64,000 nt of DNA, from the NCBI RefSeq assembly GCF_902706295.1, contig NZ_CACSJJ010000017.1, positions 62,001 through 126,000 of the forward strand. Direction: 5' to 3'. A program made the translations under genes and the position numbers. The notes beneath the pieces were generated by a model. It was not told the origin of the DNA, ran no database searches, and saw nothing but the letters and a program-made list of their open reading frames with translations. This document shows positions 32,027 through 41,232 of this stretch, piece after piece. Position 1 is the stretch's first letter. Each line of letters opens with the position of its first letter. The DNA is from Arthrobacter sp. 18067 (lineage in GTDB: Bacteria > Actinomycetota > Actinomycetes > Actinomycetales > Micrococcaceae).

Positions 32027-32589
32027 GCCCGTCCTTTCCTGAACCATTCGGCGCTGGTGCTGGCACCAGTGATGTCGAAGGGTGCTTCCATGGCCGCTAC
32101 AGCCTCAAAGAGGGCCGCGCATTCTGCGCGCATAGCGTCCACTGTGTGGTCCGGATAGCCCATGGCCACCCGGTGTTGCTGAAACTCGTCTTCGTCGTCA
32201 ACGAATACGCCATGCTTGGTGGAGCGGATCACGTCCAGGTCCATGTCGATCATATGGAACTCCGTGACGCCTGGCTTGATGGGGTGCCAGTCATGGGCTG
32301 TGGCGAGGTCAACGTAGATCCGGAAGTCGCCGGGGTAAGTATCGTCATAGAACGTAGCCACGAACTCTCCGGTACGTGGGACCAAGAGTACGGCGTCCGA
32401 GGCCGTGTAGAAGGCTGCCCCGGGACGCGAACAGAACTCCCCCGCAGCCTGAAAAATCCACCAGCCATGGATGTCTTCGCCGAGGTACCGGCCGGGAACC
32501 ACCCAATGGGCTTTGCCATTCCATTTCCTGTTCCTCGACACAACGAGGTCACCGGGCTGCAGCGGGCCCGGACTACGGTGGTCCATCAC
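32023..32589 (-). CDS. DUF402 / FomD-like nucleotide hydrolase family protein
   Basis: A 188-residue DUF402 protein. The fold's signature acidic residues appear in DDTYPGDFRIYVDLAT (about 82-97), HMIDMDLDVIRS (about 112-123) and HGVFVDDEDEFQQHR (about 126-140). Characterised relatives hydrolyse nucleoside di- or triphosphates or the CMP conjugate in fosfomycin synthesis (FomD) using divalent metal. HGWWIFQAAGEF fits the N-terminal barrel. Its ATG overlaps the dxs stop (ATGA, 32586-32589) and its own stop overlaps the next gene, so it is translated with dxs. A role in clearing a nucleotide or diphosphate by-product is inference. Confidence 0.85.
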   Translation of the reverse strand: MMDHRSPGPLQPGDLVVSRNRKWNGKAHWVVPGRYLGEDIHGWWIFQAAGEFCSRPGAAFYTASDAVLLVPRTGEFVATFYDDTYPGDFRIYVDLATAHDWHPIKPGVTEFHMIDMDLDVIRSTKHGVFVDDEDEFQQHRVAMGYPDHTVDAMRAECAALFEAVAAMEAPFDITGASTSAEWFRKGRA

Positions 32590-34559
32590 AACGTGGGCAG
32601 GCTTCCGGTGGTGGGGTGCTCCTGGCCCGGGAGGGGCCTCGCAAAGGGGACCTTTGTCCCCAGAACCTGCGCTACTACGTCGTGGGCTATTTTTTGGGCG
32701 GTCAGTCCCACACGCTCCAGCACTTGGCTTCGGGATCCGTGCACCAGGAACTCGACCGGCAAACCGACCTCGTTGAGGGCGGTATCCACGCCCGCAGCAC
32801 GCATTTCCTGCCGGATACGCGATCCGACGCCGCCTGCACGCACACCGTCCTCAATGCAGATGACCAGGCGATGGCGGGCAGCAAGGGCGATGATCGACTT
32901 CCGTACAGGGAGGACCCAGCGCGGATCCACCACCGTTGAGCTGATTCCTTGCGCGCCCAGGCGGCCGGCCACATCGAGGGCGAGTTCGGACATGGCGCCA
33001 ACGCTGACAATGAGGACATCGTTTTCAGTGGAACCCTCAGGTCGCCGCGCGAGGATGTCAACGCCGTCGTGAAGCCGTTCGATGGCTTCAACCTCCGAAC
33101 CGACGCTGCCCTTGGAGAACCGCACCACTGTGGGGGCGTCATCGACGGCGACGGCCTCCCGCAATTCCTCACGAAGCCTTGTGGCATCGCGGGGAGCTGC
33201 CAGATGGAGTCCCGGTACGATCTGGACCATGGCCATGTCCCACATGCCGTGGTGGCTGGGGCCGTCCGGGCCGGTCACGCCTGCCCTGTCCAGGACGATC
33301 GTGACGCCGGCCTTGTGCAGCGCCACGTCCATGAGGAGCTGGTCAAAGGCGCGGTTCAGGAAGGTGGCATAAACCGCCACAACGGGGTGCAGGCCGCCAA
33401 AGGCCATGCCGGCCGCGGATGTGAGGGCGTGCTGCTCGGCAATACCAACGTCGATGACGCGCTCCGGGTGGCGCTCGGCAAACTTGTGCAAGCCGACTGG
33501 GATGAGCATGGCGCCGGTGATGCCAACGATGTCCTGGCGCTCATCGGCAATGTCCGCGATCTCCTCCGCAAACACCGAGGTCCACGATCTGGCACCCGGC
33601 ATTTCCGTGGACTCACCCGTTTCAGGGTCGATAATTCCCACGGCATGGAATTGGTCTGCCTCGTTGGCCAGGGCCGGGGCGTAACCGTGGCCCTTCTCAG
33701 TCATCGCGTGGACGATCACCGGGCCGCCGTAGGCCTTGGCGGTATTCAGTGCATTTTCCATGGCCTGAAGGCTGTGCCCGTCCACCGGACCGATGTACTT
33801 CATACCAAGGTCCTCGAACATACCTTGAGGTGCCCACCAGTCCTTGATGCCCTTCTTCATGGCGTGCAGGCTCTTGTAGGTGAACTGCCCGGCGGGACCG
33901 CCGTTCTGCAGTTTCTTCTTCCACCAGTCCAGCATGCGCTCATAGGCCGGAGTAGTGCGCAGGGAGTCGATGGTGGGGCGCAGCGAAGCGAGGTAGTCGG
34001 CAAATCCGCCGACAGTGGGAGCGTAGGAACGCCCGTTGTCATTGACCACGATGACCACGCGACGACGTTTGTCGGCAGCGATGTTGTTGATTGCTTCCCA
34101 CGTCATACCGCCGGTCAGGGCGCCATCGCCAACAACGGCAACGACGAAGCGGTCCCCTTCGCCGGTCAGCTGGCGGGCTCGTGAAATGCCGTCCGCCCAG
34201 GACAAGGATGACGACGCGTGCGAGCTCTCCACAATGTCATGCTCGGATTCGGCACGGTCCGGATAGCCGGAAAGGCCACCCTGCTGGCGAAGGGTGCTGA
34301 AGTCCTGGCGGCCCGTGAGCAGCTTGTGCACATAGGACTGGTGCCCGGTATCGAAGACGATGCTGTCCCGCGGGGACTCGAAGATCCGGTGGACAGCCAG
34401 GGTGAGTTCCACGACTCCCAGGTTCGGGCCAAGGTGTCCACCCGTCGCGGCTACGTTGGTGATCAGGAATTCCCTGATCTCTCCGGCCAGTTGTTCCAGC
34501 TCCGTGCCGGACAGTTTGGCCAGGTCCTGTGGATCCTTGACGGTTTCCAAAAGTCCCAA
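32586..34559 (-). CDS. dxs: 1-deoxy-D-xylulose-5-phosphate synthase
   Basis: Dxs joins pyruvate and glyceraldehyde 3-phosphate with thiamine diphosphate to make DXP, the entry to the MEP isoprenoid pathway. The 657-residue protein starts at TTG 34559 with AGGAGGGCCG before it. ThDP and metal residues lie in GDGALTGGMTWEAINNIA through VVNDNGRSY (about 142-178); FDTGHQSYVHKLLTGR, the catalytic Glu in IDVGIAEQHALTSAAGMA, and DRAGVTGPDGPSHHG are all present. It is first in the minus-strand run dxs-DUF402-unknown-HHH-AKR. Confidence 0.97.
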   Translation of the reverse strand: MGLLETVKDPQDLAKLSGTELEQLAGEIREFLITNVAATGGHLGPNLGVVELTLAVHRIFESPRDSIVFDTGHQSYVHKLLTGRQDFSTLRQQGGLSGYPDRAESEHDIVESSHASSSLSWADGISRARQLTGEGDRFVVAVVGDGALTGGMTWEAINNIAADKRRRVVIVVNDNGRSYAPTVGGFADYLASLRPTIDSLRTTPAYERMLDWWKKKLQNGGPAGQFTYKSLHAMKKGIKDWWAPQGMFEDLGMKYIGPVDGHSLQAMENALNTAKAYGGPVIVHAMTEKGHGYAPALANEADQFHAVGIIDPETGESTEMPGARSWTSVFAEEIADIADERQDIVGITGAMLIPVGLHKFAERHPERVIDVGIAEQHALTSAAGMAFGGLHPVVAVYATFLNRAFDQLLMDVALHKAGVTIVLDRAGVTGPDGPSHHGMWDMAMVQIVPGLHLAAPRDATRLREELREAVAVDDAPTVVRFSKGSVGSEVEAIERLHDGVDILARRPEGSTENDVLIVSVGAMSELALDVAGRLGAQGISSTVVDPRWVLPVRKSIIALAARHRLVICIEDGVRAGGVGSRIRQEMRAAGVDTALNEVGLPVEFLVHGSRSQVLERVGLTAQKIAHDVVAQVLGTKVPFARPLPGQEHPTTGSLPTL

Positions 34560-34660
34560 CGGCCCTCCTTAGGGTGAATGACGTGCTTGTTAACTTTAGC
34601 GCGTGCCCGGCGCCCGCGTTTCCGCACGCACGCGATCTGCGGCGTGGCGATCACGTTGAC

Positions 34661-34704
34661 GCCAACAGCCCCGGCTGGTCAGAAGACCGGCCGGGGCTGT
34701 TGGC
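34661..34704 (-). terminator. Terminator hairpin after acnA
   Basis: GCCAACAGCCCCGGC (34661-34675) pairs with GCCGGGGCTGTTGGC (34690-34704), extended inward by TGGTC/GACCG around an AGAA loop. It is a 20-bp stem beginning 31 bases beyond the acnA stop, isolating acnA from dxs. Confidence 0.9.
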
Positions 34705-34734
34705 ACAGGAACTAGCTGGAAACCAGCTGGTGCG

Positions 34735-37542
34735 CTATGCGGAGATCTGGCGCAGAACGTACTGCAGGATGCCACCGTTGCGGTAGTAGTCCGCTTCACC
34801 CGGGGTATCGATGCGCAGAACGGCGTCAAAGGACTTGGCGGTGCCGTCCTCAGCCGTAGCGGTCACCTTGAGCGTTTTCGGCGTGGTGCCGTTGTTCAGC
34901 TCGGTGACGCCTTCGACTGCGAACGTTTCCGTACCGGTCAGGCCCAGTGTTGCTGCCGACTCGCCGGCGGGGTACTGCAGCGGAAGGACGCCCATGCCGA
35001 TCAGGTTGGAGCGGTGGATGCGCTCGTAGCTTTCAGCGACGACGGCCTTGACGCCCAGGAGCGCCGTGCCCTTGGCGGCCCAGTCACGCGATGAACCGGA
35101 ACCGTATTCCTTGCCGGCCAGGACCACCAGCGGCGTTCCCGCGGCCTGGTAATTCTGCGCGGCGTCGTAGACGTAGGCCTGCGGTGCACTTTCCTGGCTG
35201 AAGTCGCGGGTGAAGCCACCTTCGACGCCGTCCAGGAGCTGGTTCTTGATGCGGATGTTGGCGAAGGTACCGCGGATCATGACTTCATGGTTTCCACGGC
35301 GTGAACCGTAGGAGTTGAAGTCCTTGCGCTCCACACCGTTGGCCAGCAGGTACTGGCCAGCCGGGGTGTCCGACTTGAACGAGCCTGCCGGGGAGATGTG
35401 GTCCGTAGTGACGGAGTCGCCAAGCTTCAGGAGCACGCGGGCACCTGAAATGTCCTCGACGGGATCCGGCTGCGCCTTCATGCCCTCGAAGTATGGGGGC
35501 TTCCGCACGTACGTGGAGTCCTCGGCCCAGGCGAAGGTGTCACCGGCGGGGGTATCGAGTGCCTTCCAGCGGTCGTCGCCGTCGAAGACGCCCTCGTAGC
35601 CCTTGGCGAACATGGCCTCGTCGATGGAGGAGTCGATGACTTCCTGCACCTCGATGGGGTTCGGCCAGATGTCCTTCAGGAAGACTTCGTTGCCTTCGGA
35701 GTCGGTGCCCAGGGCATCGGTGTCGAAGTCGAAGTCCATGGAACCTGCCAGGGCGTAGGCGATGACCAACGGCGGCGAGGCCAGGTAGTTCATCTTCACG
35801 TCCGGGTTGATACGGCCTTCGAAGTTCCGGTTGCCCGAGAGGACTGCCGTCACGGAGAGGTCGTTGGCCTGGATTGCCTCGGAGATTTCCGGCTCAAGCG
35901 GGCCGGAGTTGCCGATGCAGGTGGCGCAACCGTAACCCACGATGTAGAAACCGAGCTTCTCCAGGTACGGGGTCAGGCCGGACTTTTCGTAGTAGTCGGT
36001 GACTACCTTGGAGCCGGGGGCTACGGAAGTCTTGACCCACGGCTTGGAGGTGAGGCCCTTGTCCACGGCGTTGCGTGCCAGGAGGGCAGCAGCCAGCATG
36101 ACGGAGGGGTTGGACGTGTTGGTGCAGGAGGTGATCGAGGCGATCGACACTGCACCGTGGTCCAACTCAAATTCGCGGCCATCGGCGGTCTTGACGTGCA
36201 CCGGCGAGGACGGGCGTCCGTGCGCACCGTTGGCGGCCGACGCAACGCGTGCGGTCTCCGTGGTGTGCGAGTCGGCGTGCGTGAAGGACGGCGAATCGGA
36301 TGCGGGGAAGGACTCATCCAGGGACTCGTCCACGCTGCCGTCTTCGATGGAGACGTAGTTGTGGATGTCCTTGCGGAACTGCTCCTTGGCATCGGTGAGC
36401 TCGATGCGGTCCTGGGGACGCTTCGGGCCGGAGATGGACGGAACAACCGTGGACAGGTCCAACTCGAGGAATTCGGAGAAGCGCAGTTCGCGGGAAGGAT
36501 CGTGCCAGAGGCCCTGTTCCTTGCTGTACGCCTCGACGAGTGCGACGTTCTCCTGTGAGCGGCCAGTGAGGCGCAAGTAGTCCAGGGTGACGTCGTCGAT
36601 CGGGAACATTGCGGCCGTGGAACCGAATTCGGGGCTCATGTTGCCGATGGTGGCGCGGTTGGCCAACGGCACGGCAGCAACGCCTTCACCGTAGAACTCA
36701 ACGAACTTGCCAACAACACCGTGCTTGCGCAGCATTTCGGTGATGGTCAGGACGACGTCGGTGGCGGTAGCGCCGGCCGGGATGCTGCCCTTGAGCTTGA
36801 AGCCCACAACGCGGGGGATCAGCATGGAGACCGGCTGGCCGAGCATTGCTGCCTCGGCTTCGATGCCGCCGACGCCCCAACCCAGGATGCCCAGGCCGTT
36901 GACCATGGTGGTGTGCGAGTCGGTACCAACGCAGGTGTCGGGGTAGGCACGGACAACGCCGTCTACCTCTCGGGTCATGACGGTGCGTGCCAGGTACTCG
37001 ATGTTGACCTGGTGGACGATGCCGGTTCCCGGGGGGACAACCTTGAAGTCGTCGAACGCGGTCTGGCCCCAGCGAAGGAACTGGTAGCGCTCACCATTGC
37101 GCTGGTATTCGATCTCCATGTTGCGCTCCAGTGCGCCGGAGTTACCGAAGGCGTCGATCTGGACGGAGTGGTCGATGACCATTTCTGCAGGCGCCAAGGG
37201 GTTGACGCGCTTGGGATCGCCGCCGAGCTCCTTGACTGCTTCGCGCATGGTGGCAAGGTCAACAACGCAAGGAACGCCGGTGAAGTCCTGCATGATGACG
37301 CGGGCGGGGGTGAACTGGATTTCCGTGTCGGGCTCCGCATTGGGATCCCAACCGGCCAGGGCGCGGACATGGTCCGCCGTAATATTGGCGCCATCCTCAG
37401 TCCGCAGGAGGTTTTCAAGCAATACCTTAAGGCTGAACGGAAGGCTGTCTGCGCCCTCTACGGAGTTCAACCGGAAAATTTCATAATCGGTGCCGGCTAC
37501 ATTCAGTACGCCTTTGGAACCGAAGCTGTCCACAGTGCTCAT
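34735..37542 (-). CDS. acnA: Aconitate hydratase AcnA
   Basis: A 935-residue TCA-cycle aconitase that isomerises citrate and isocitrate with a 4Fe-4S cluster. The cluster cysteines are in SITSCTNTSNPSVML (about residue 476) and GYGCATCIGNSGPLEPE. GTDSHTTMVNGLGILGWGVGG, IEAEAAML and the C-terminal swivel motif GSGSSRDWAAKG are present. An acidic Ser/Glu/Thr-rich insert around 410-445 looks flexible. GAGAGGAGTCCTGCC precedes the ATG. It is a single-gene unit with a strong terminator, and has an iron-box-like sequence upstream. Confidence 0.97.
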   Translation of the reverse strand: MSTVDSFGSKGVLNVAGTDYEIFRLNSVEGADSLPFSLKVLLENLLRTEDGANITADHVRALAGWDPNAEPDTEIQFTPARVIMQDFTGVPCVVDLATMREAVKELGGDPKRVNPLAPAEMVIDHSVQIDAFGNSGALERNMEIEYQRNGERYQFLRWGQTAFDDFKVVPPGTGIVHQVNIEYLARTVMTREVDGVVRAYPDTCVGTDSHTTMVNGLGILGWGVGGIEAEAAMLGQPVSMLIPRVVGFKLKGSIPAGATATDVVLTITEMLRKHGVVGKFVEFYGEGVAAVPLANRATIGNMSPEFGSTAAMFPIDDVTLDYLRLTGRSQENVALVEAYSKEQGLWHDPSRELRFSEFLELDLSTVVPSISGPKRPQDRIELTDAKEQFRKDIHNYVSIEDGSVDESLDESFPASDSPSFTHADSHTTETARVASAANGAHGRPSSPVHVKTADGREFELDHGAVSIASITSCTNTSNPSVMLAAALLARNAVDKGLTSKPWVKTSVAPGSKVVTDYYEKSGLTPYLEKLGFYIVGYGCATCIGNSGPLEPEISEAIQANDLSVTAVLSGNRNFEGRINPDVKMNYLASPPLVIAYALAGSMDFDFDTDALGTDSEGNEVFLKDIWPNPIEVQEVIDSSIDEAMFAKGYEGVFDGDDRWKALDTPAGDTFAWAEDSTYVRKPPYFEGMKAQPDPVEDISGARVLLKLGDSVTTDHISPAGSFKSDTPAGQYLLANGVERKDFNSYGSRRGNHEVMIRGTFANIRIKNQLLDGVEGGFTRDFSQESAPQAYVYDAAQNYQAAGTPLVVLAGKEYGSGSSRDWAAKGTALLGVKAVVAESYERIHRSNLIGMGVLPLQYPAGESAATLGLTGTETFAVEGVTELNNGTTPKTLKVTATAEDGTAKSFDAVLRIDTPGEADYYRNGGILQYVLRQISA

Positions 37543-37598
37543 GGCAGGACTCCTCTCGCAACAGTTTCATCTTTGTCGCGTGGTTGGCCGCTAGCCAG

Positions 37599-37617
37599 TT
37601 AGGCGCACCTTACTTAG
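37599..37617 (-). promoter_or_regulatory. Weak DtxR/IdeR-like iron box upstream of acnA
   Basis: TTAGGCGCACCTTACTTAG matches about 11 of 19 positions of the DtxR/IdeR consensus, 57 bases before the acnA start. Aconitase is iron-dependent and iron-regulated in corynebacteria, which makes a site plausible, but the match is poor and could be chance. Confidence 0.22.
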
Positions 37618-37772
37618 CCGGGCGGCATCTCTCTTGGTCACCCCGGTCCGCGGCGTTGATTCCTGCGGAGCGGGACTACTACGCCCATCGTAGTGGCATA
37701 CCTCCAAAGAGGGGCATGCAGCCGCCAAAACCGGTGCCGCCCGCTGCACTCCGCGGGCGGGCGACACCCGGG

Positions 37773-39146
37773 TTACGAGGAGGGGACTATGAGGCCCACG
37801 GTTTCAAGGTGGTGGGTGTTCGGGTAGAGATCGAACGCGCGTAGCGCCTCCAGCCGCCAACCACCCTGGTGGAAGTAACCCAGATCACGCGCAAAGGAGG
37901 CGGGATCGCAGGACACATAGGCGATTGCACGGGGCCCGGTGGCCATCAATTGCTTGACCACGGCTTTCCCGGCACCGGCGCGGGGCGGATCCAGCACCAG
38001 GGAGTCAAAGCTTCGGGCGCGCTGGTGGAGGACACGCTCCACGCGTCCTTGGACGATTTCCACCTGCGGTTCACCGTGCAGGTTTTTGCGGGCGTCACGG
38101 CTGGTTCCGGGAGCACCTTCCACCGAAAGTACCGAGCCGGTAACCCCGACGGCGTCGGCCAGGGGGGCCGTAAACAGCCCGGCACCGGCGTAGAGGTCAG
38201 CTACTGCCGCGCCGGGCTGCAAGTACCCACCGTTGGAAAGATAGTCCGTCACAGCGCCCACCAGCGTGTCCGGTGCGTCCTTGTGGATCTGCCAGAAACC
38301 TTCACCTGTGACACGGTATTCGTGGCCGGCGGCGGACTCCTGCACCCAGGTCCTCCCCCGCAGCTGCAGGACTTCTCCCTTGCTGGGGTCGAAGCTGGCT
38401 ACCGACACGTCATGCGGCAGCTGCGACAAAATGCTGTGAATCCTCTTGGGGCTTGTGCCCTCCTCCGGCGCCAGCAGAATCAGGGGCCGCGTACCGTTGG
38501 CAGGAACAGCAACCTCAATGCGGGCGATGCCTGACAGATCAAGATCCCAGAGCTTCAGTTCATTGAGTCCCGGGAGTGCCAACGGCATCTCCTTGATGGG
38601 AAGCACGACGTCGGAACGATGCGCATGCATGCCCAACCGTCCTTTGGGGGTCACCGCGAAGCTGGCGCGCGTGCGCCAGCCGAGGCCGCCGTCGTGGTTG
38701 TCCCCAACGGCTTCCACCTCGGTGGCGAGGTCCAAACCGGCGAGCCGCTTGAGCTGTTCGGCCAAAACTTCTGCCTTCAGGGTCCGTTGCCGCTGCAGCG
38801 AAATGTGCCCAAGCTCGGCACCGCCAACCGGCGGCCCACCATGGCTCCATGCGGACAGTGAGTCGGCGGGCTTCCAGAAATGCGGAACCCGATCGGCAGA
38901 AGGCTCAAGGACCTCGACGACGTCGGCGCGCCAGAAGCTTGATGAGTCGCCGGAGTCGGTCAACCGGATGCGGACCTTCTCGCCTGGAATGGCGTGCCGG
39001 ACGAAGATGACGCGCCCTTCGTGGCGTGCGACGAAGTGCCCGCCGTGCGCAATGGCACCAATGTCTACGACAAGTTCAGTACCTGCTCCAGCTTGATTTT
39101 CGTTGGCGTGCGGTCCGGCTTGGGGGGAAGTGCGGTGGGAGGTCAT
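37773..39146 (-). CDS. TRAM-domain class I SAM-dependent RNA methyltransferase (TrmA/RlmD family)
   Basis: The 457-residue protein has an N-terminal TRAM-like barrel (about residues 20-85, VVDIGAIAHGGHFVARHEGRV) and a C-terminal m5U methyltransferase domain. SAM binding is ADLYAGAGLFTAPLA (about 313-327), LDPPRAGAG (about 384-392) and the catalytic Cys is in YVSCDPASFARDLGYF. The Cys-x5-Cys-x2-Cys Fe-S motif of RlmD is absent. Target (a uridine in tRNA or 23S rRNA) cannot be assigned. It starts directly after the KimA-like stop (zero spacing), so it is cotranscribed with that permease. Confidence 0.9.
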   Translation of the reverse strand: MTSHRTSPQAGPHANENQAGAGTELVVDIGAIAHGGHFVARHEGRVIFVRHAIPGEKVRIRLTDSGDSSSFWRADVVEVLEPSADRVPHFWKPADSLSAWSHGGPPVGGAELGHISLQRQRTLKAEVLAEQLKRLAGLDLATEVEAVGDNHDGGLGWRTRASFAVTPKGRLGMHAHRSDVVLPIKEMPLALPGLNELKLWDLDLSGIARIEVAVPANGTRPLILLAPEEGTSPKRIHSILSQLPHDVSVASFDPSKGEVLQLRGRTWVQESAAGHEYRVTGEGFWQIHKDAPDTLVGAVTDYLSNGGYLQPGAAVADLYAGAGLFTAPLADAVGVTGSVLSVEGAPGTSRDARKNLHGEPQVEIVQGRVERVLHQRARSFDSLVLDPPRAGAGKAVVKQLMATGPRAIAYVSCDPASFARDLGYFHQGGWRLEALRAFDLYPNTHHLETVGLIVPSS

Positions 39147-41120
39147 TTAGGTATCCTGCAGTGCCTTTGCTTCTTCGGACGACTTCAGCTGCCACGGAAC
39201 GCTGGCAACCATGACTCCAGGTTCAAAGTGGAGCCTCGTCTTGATTCTGAGTGCTGTCTGGTTGTGGACCAGTTGTTCCCACCACTTACCCACCACATAT
39301 TCGGGAATGTAGACCACGATCAAGTCCCGCGGTGAGTCGCGGCGCATGTTCTTGACGTAGTCCATGATGGGGGTGACGGTCTCGCGGTAAGGGCTGGCCA
39401 GGACAGTCAGGGGAACCGGAATCTCCAGTTTCTCCCAGTCCCGGACGGTGTGCTCCGTCTCCTCGGTATTGATGTCGACTGTTATCGCGTCAAGGCGCGA
39501 GGGCCGTGACGCCCTGGCGTAAGCCAATGCCCTGAGGACCGGCTTGCGGACGTGTGAAACAAGCAGCACCGCGTGGACACGCGTGGGCAACGCGCGCGGC
39601 GACGAGTCCTCGTCCACCGCCAGTTCCCTGGCCACGTTGTCATAGTGGGCCCGGATGCTCCACATGATGAGGAACAAAACAAACATGGCGAGCAAAGCGA
39701 TCCAGGCACCCTGCTCGAATTTGGTGATCAGGACGATGACCAGGACCAGCGCCGTCATGCCAAAGCCGACCATGTTGATGGTGCGCGACTTGAAAATCCT
39801 CCGGCGCACAGCCTTGTCCCTGGCCAGTTTCAATTCGCGGCCCCAGTGCCGCACCATGCCGAGCTGACTGGCCGTGAAGGAGATGAAAACGCCCACGATG
39901 TACAACTGGATCAGCTTGGTGACATCTGCGTTGAAGGACAGGATTAGGACCAGCGCGCCTGCGGCCAAGGCCAGGACGCCATTGCTGAACGCGAGCCTGT
40001 CGCCACGGGTTCGGAGTTGGCGCGGGAGGTAGCCGTCCTGGGCAAGTATGGAGCCAAGCACGGGGAATCCGTTGAAGGCCGTATTCGAGGCAAACACCAA
40101 GATCACACCCGTTGCTGCCACCACGATGTAGAACGGAATGGATCCCGCCCCGAAGATGGTGTCGGCAATCTGGCTGATGGCGGGATTCTGGATGTAGCCC
40201 TCCGGCAGCGGCTTGCCGTCCACCAGGAACTCTGTCGCGGGGTCCAGGACGATGTGCACTTTGGTGGCATTGGCAAGGAAGAGAATGCCGGCCAACATTG
40301 CCGCTGCGATCGCCCCGAGCAGCAGCAAAGTTGTGGCCGCGTTTTTACTCTTGGGCTTCTGGAAGTTTGGCACGCCATTACTGATGGCTTCGACGCCGGT
40401 CAGGGCGGCAGCGCCCGAGGAGAACGCCCGAAGCAGGAGGAAAGCTCCCGCCAGTCCAACCAGGCCCTCATCAAAGCCGGACTGCGGGACGATGGTGAAG
40501 TTTGCCGATTGCGCCTCCCCCAGTTGACCAGTGACAAACTGGAAAATTCCCACGGCGGTCATGCCCAGGATCGAAGCCATGAAAATGTAGGTGGGCACAG
40601 CAAAGACCGAGCCCGCTTCCTTGATTCCGCGAAGGTTAACCAACGCCAGGATCACGACGCCGATAGTGGCAATGAGAGCCTGCTGTCCGTGCAGCGAAGG
40701 AATAGCCGTGGTGACATAGGCTGCCGCGGACGACATGGACACCGCAACCGTCAGGACATAGTCCACAAGGAGGGCCGAAGCCACAGTGAGGCCGGCGTAC
40801 TTGCCCAGGTTGACGTTCGCAATCTCGTAGTCACCGCCGCCGGACGGATACGCGTGGACGTTCTGGCGGTAGGACGCCACCACTGTGAGCAAAACCACCA
40901 TGACGGCGAGGCCAACAAGCGGCGAGAAAGCCACAGCACTAACGCCGGCAAGGGCGAGTGTCAGGAGGATTTCGTCAGGGGCATAGGCTACCGAGGACAA
41001 GGCATCCGAGGCGAAGATCGGCAAAGCAATGCGTTTGGGCAACAAGGTGTGGGACAGGCGGTCATTCCTGACTGGCCGGCCCACCAACACCCGCTTCGCG
41101 GCATTCAGAATTGTCAGCAC
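39147..41120 (-). CDS. kimA: KimA-like potassium permease (APC superfamily)
   Basis: A 657-residue protein with about twelve hydrophobic spans up to residue 480 and a C-terminal cytoplasmic domain of about 170 residues with a UspA-like pattern (HAVLLVSHVRKPVLRALAYARASR, DLIVVYIPEYVVGKWWEQLVHN). The N-terminal FASDALSSVAYAPDEILLTL and HAYPSGGGDYEIANVNLG match the KUP/KimA type high-affinity H+/K+ symporters rather than amino acid permeases. The divergent neighbour pair encodes TrkA-type K+ regulators, which supports K+ as substrate. Start is GTG 41120 without a usable ribosome site; a promoter ends six bases upstream. Known KimA proteins are inhibited by c-di-AMP; whether this one is cannot be seen. 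Confidence 0.8.
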   Translation of the reverse strand: MLTILNAAKRVLVGRPVRNDRLSHTLLPKRIALPIFASDALSSVAYAPDEILLTLALAGVSAVAFSPLVGLAVMVVLLTVVASYRQNVHAYPSGGGDYEIANVNLGKYAGLTVASALLVDYVLTVAVSMSSAAAYVTTAIPSLHGQQALIATIGVVILALVNLRGIKEAGSVFAVPTYIFMASILGMTAVGIFQFVTGQLGEAQSANFTIVPQSGFDEGLVGLAGAFLLLRAFSSGAAALTGVEAISNGVPNFQKPKSKNAATTLLLLGAIAAAMLAGILFLANATKVHIVLDPATEFLVDGKPLPEGYIQNPAISQIADTIFGAGSIPFYIVVAATGVILVFASNTAFNGFPVLGSILAQDGYLPRQLRTRGDRLAFSNGVLALAAGALVLILSFNADVTKLIQLYIVGVFISFTASQLGMVRHWGRELKLARDKAVRRRIFKSRTINMVGFGMTALVLVIVLITKFEQGAWIALLAMFVLFLIMWSIRAHYDNVARELAVDEDSSPRALPTRVHAVLLVSHVRKPVLRALAYARASRPSRLDAITVDINTEETEHTVRDWEKLEIPVPLTVLASPYRETVTPIMDYVKNMRRDSPRDLIVVYIPEYVVGKWWEQLVHNQTALRIKTRLHFEPGVMVASVPWQLKSSEEAKALQDT

Positions 41121-41155
41121 TCCGCAAAGCTACTCTGAATCCCCAGCGATGTCAT
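41121..41155 (-). promoter_or_regulatory. Promoter of the kimA-like gene, leaderless layout
   Basis: On the minus strand ATGACA (41155-41150), a 17-base spacer and TAGCTT (41132-41127) are followed by six bases and then the GTG start at 41120. This places the expected transcription start at or next to the start codon. Confidence 0.6.
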
Positions 41156-41232
41156 GACGGTTGTCGCAGGCCAACCCACGCCGCAACGGTAAAGTCATAC
41201 CGAGCGGGACTGACAACACACATAAAGGAGAC

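Noticed and set aside
32949..34184. Plus-strand open frame of 411 codons
   Set aside because: Antisense to dxs, which is certain; the frame is a high-GC shadow.
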